This document shows positions 63,868 to 64,000 of a DNA stretch of 64,000 bases, piece after piece (the first letter of the stretch is position 1; every line of letters starts with the position of its first letter). The stretch covers positions 1 through 64,000 of the forward strand of contig JAFSTE010000021.1 of the NCBI GenBank assembly GCA_017450645.1, in the 5' to 3' direction. The DNA is from Eubacterium sp. Lineage in GTDB: Bacteria; Bacillota; Clostridia; Oscillospirales; Acutalibacteraceae. The position numbers and the translations under genes are program-made. The notes under the pieces are model-generated. The model had not been told where the DNA came from, did no database searches, and saw only the letters and a list, made by a program, of their open reading frames with translations.

Positions 63868-64000
63868 CTAGCCGACAAACTCGTCAACACATCTTTTATA
63901 AGCTTTAACGGGGTCGTCCGCCTGAGTAATCGGGCGACCTACGACGATATAGTCAGAGCCTATCTCCTTAGCTTTAGCGGGGGTTGTAACCCTTACCTGG
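63868..64000 (-). CDS. pyrF: Orotidine-5'-phosphate decarboxylase, C-terminal part (cut by window edge)
   Basis: Only the last 43 codons are in the window, ending in TAG at 63868. They contain [20 protein letters not shown] and PITQADDP, the phosphate-binding end of the PyrF barrel. It precedes pyrE by 9 nt, so the visible operon is pyrF-pyrE-pyrB-pyrI. Confidence 0.93.
   Translation of the reverse strand, partial: QVRVTTPAKAKEIGSDYIVVGRPITQADDPVKAYKRCVDEFVG

Overview
The window comes from a low-to-moderate GC, spore-forming Firmicute, most likely an anaerobic gut Clostridium relative of the Ruminococcaceae/Oscillospirales type. This rests on gene content and order: a spoIIAA-spoIIAB-sigF operon, spoVM, a T-box leader in front of valS, RemA, RNase J, and the Bacillus-like order yicC-remA-gmk-rpoZ-priA-def-fmt-rsmB-rlmN-prpC-prkC-rsgA-thiN-spoVM. 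The species is not identified. Most genes lie on the minus strand.

Layout. 1-430 is the 5' end of a tRNA cluster (partial tRNA, tRNA-Asp, tRNA-Val) with fossil copies of a tRNA 3' end in the spacer. 500-9900 holds housekeeping operons on the minus strand: yerC-methyltransferase-hslO, lon-engB-lysA, a small P-loop NTPase, pgi and dacF. The lon gene is interrupted by an in-frame TGA just before its catalytic lysine. 10000-13620 has mtaB, a GH10-like lipoprotein and three small unknown genes. 13630-15030 is the spoIIA sporulation operon, followed upstream by T-box-valS-folC. From 32233 down to 19092 runs one compact minus-strand operon of about 18 genes for translation, GTP supply, protein maturation and Ser/Thr phospho-signalling. 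It ends in two very short genes, an unknown 53-residue membrane peptide and spoVM.

32433-44564 is a single gene for a secreted protein of about 4,043 residues. It has LamG-like folds, a tandem beta-sandwich array and an embedded GH43 arabinanase-like domain. A smaller leucine-rich-repeat/PPC protein with a single dockerin-like loop follows upstream. Together with uxaA-uxaB (galacturonate catabolism) these suggest a plant cell-wall polysaccharide niche. 49032-55918 is the replication and translation block rnjA-rplI-dnaB-tilS-ftsH, which leads into uxaB-uxaA.

56070-61652 is the most unusual neighbourhood. A BMP-family nucleoside-binding lipoprotein, split by a roughly 230-residue insert of InlB-like repeats, is divergent from a three-gene operon. 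That operon encodes a purine nucleoside phosphorylase, methylthioribose-1-phosphate isomerase and an MTA/SAH-deaminase-type amidohydrolase. These could convert methylthioadenosine through methylthioinosine to methylthioribulose-1-phosphate. The window ends in a pyrimidine operon (pyrF-pyrE-pyrB-pyrI).

Most recognisable promoters are sigma-A type with 17-nt spacers. No CRISPR array, prophage, insertion sequence or rRNA gene was seen.
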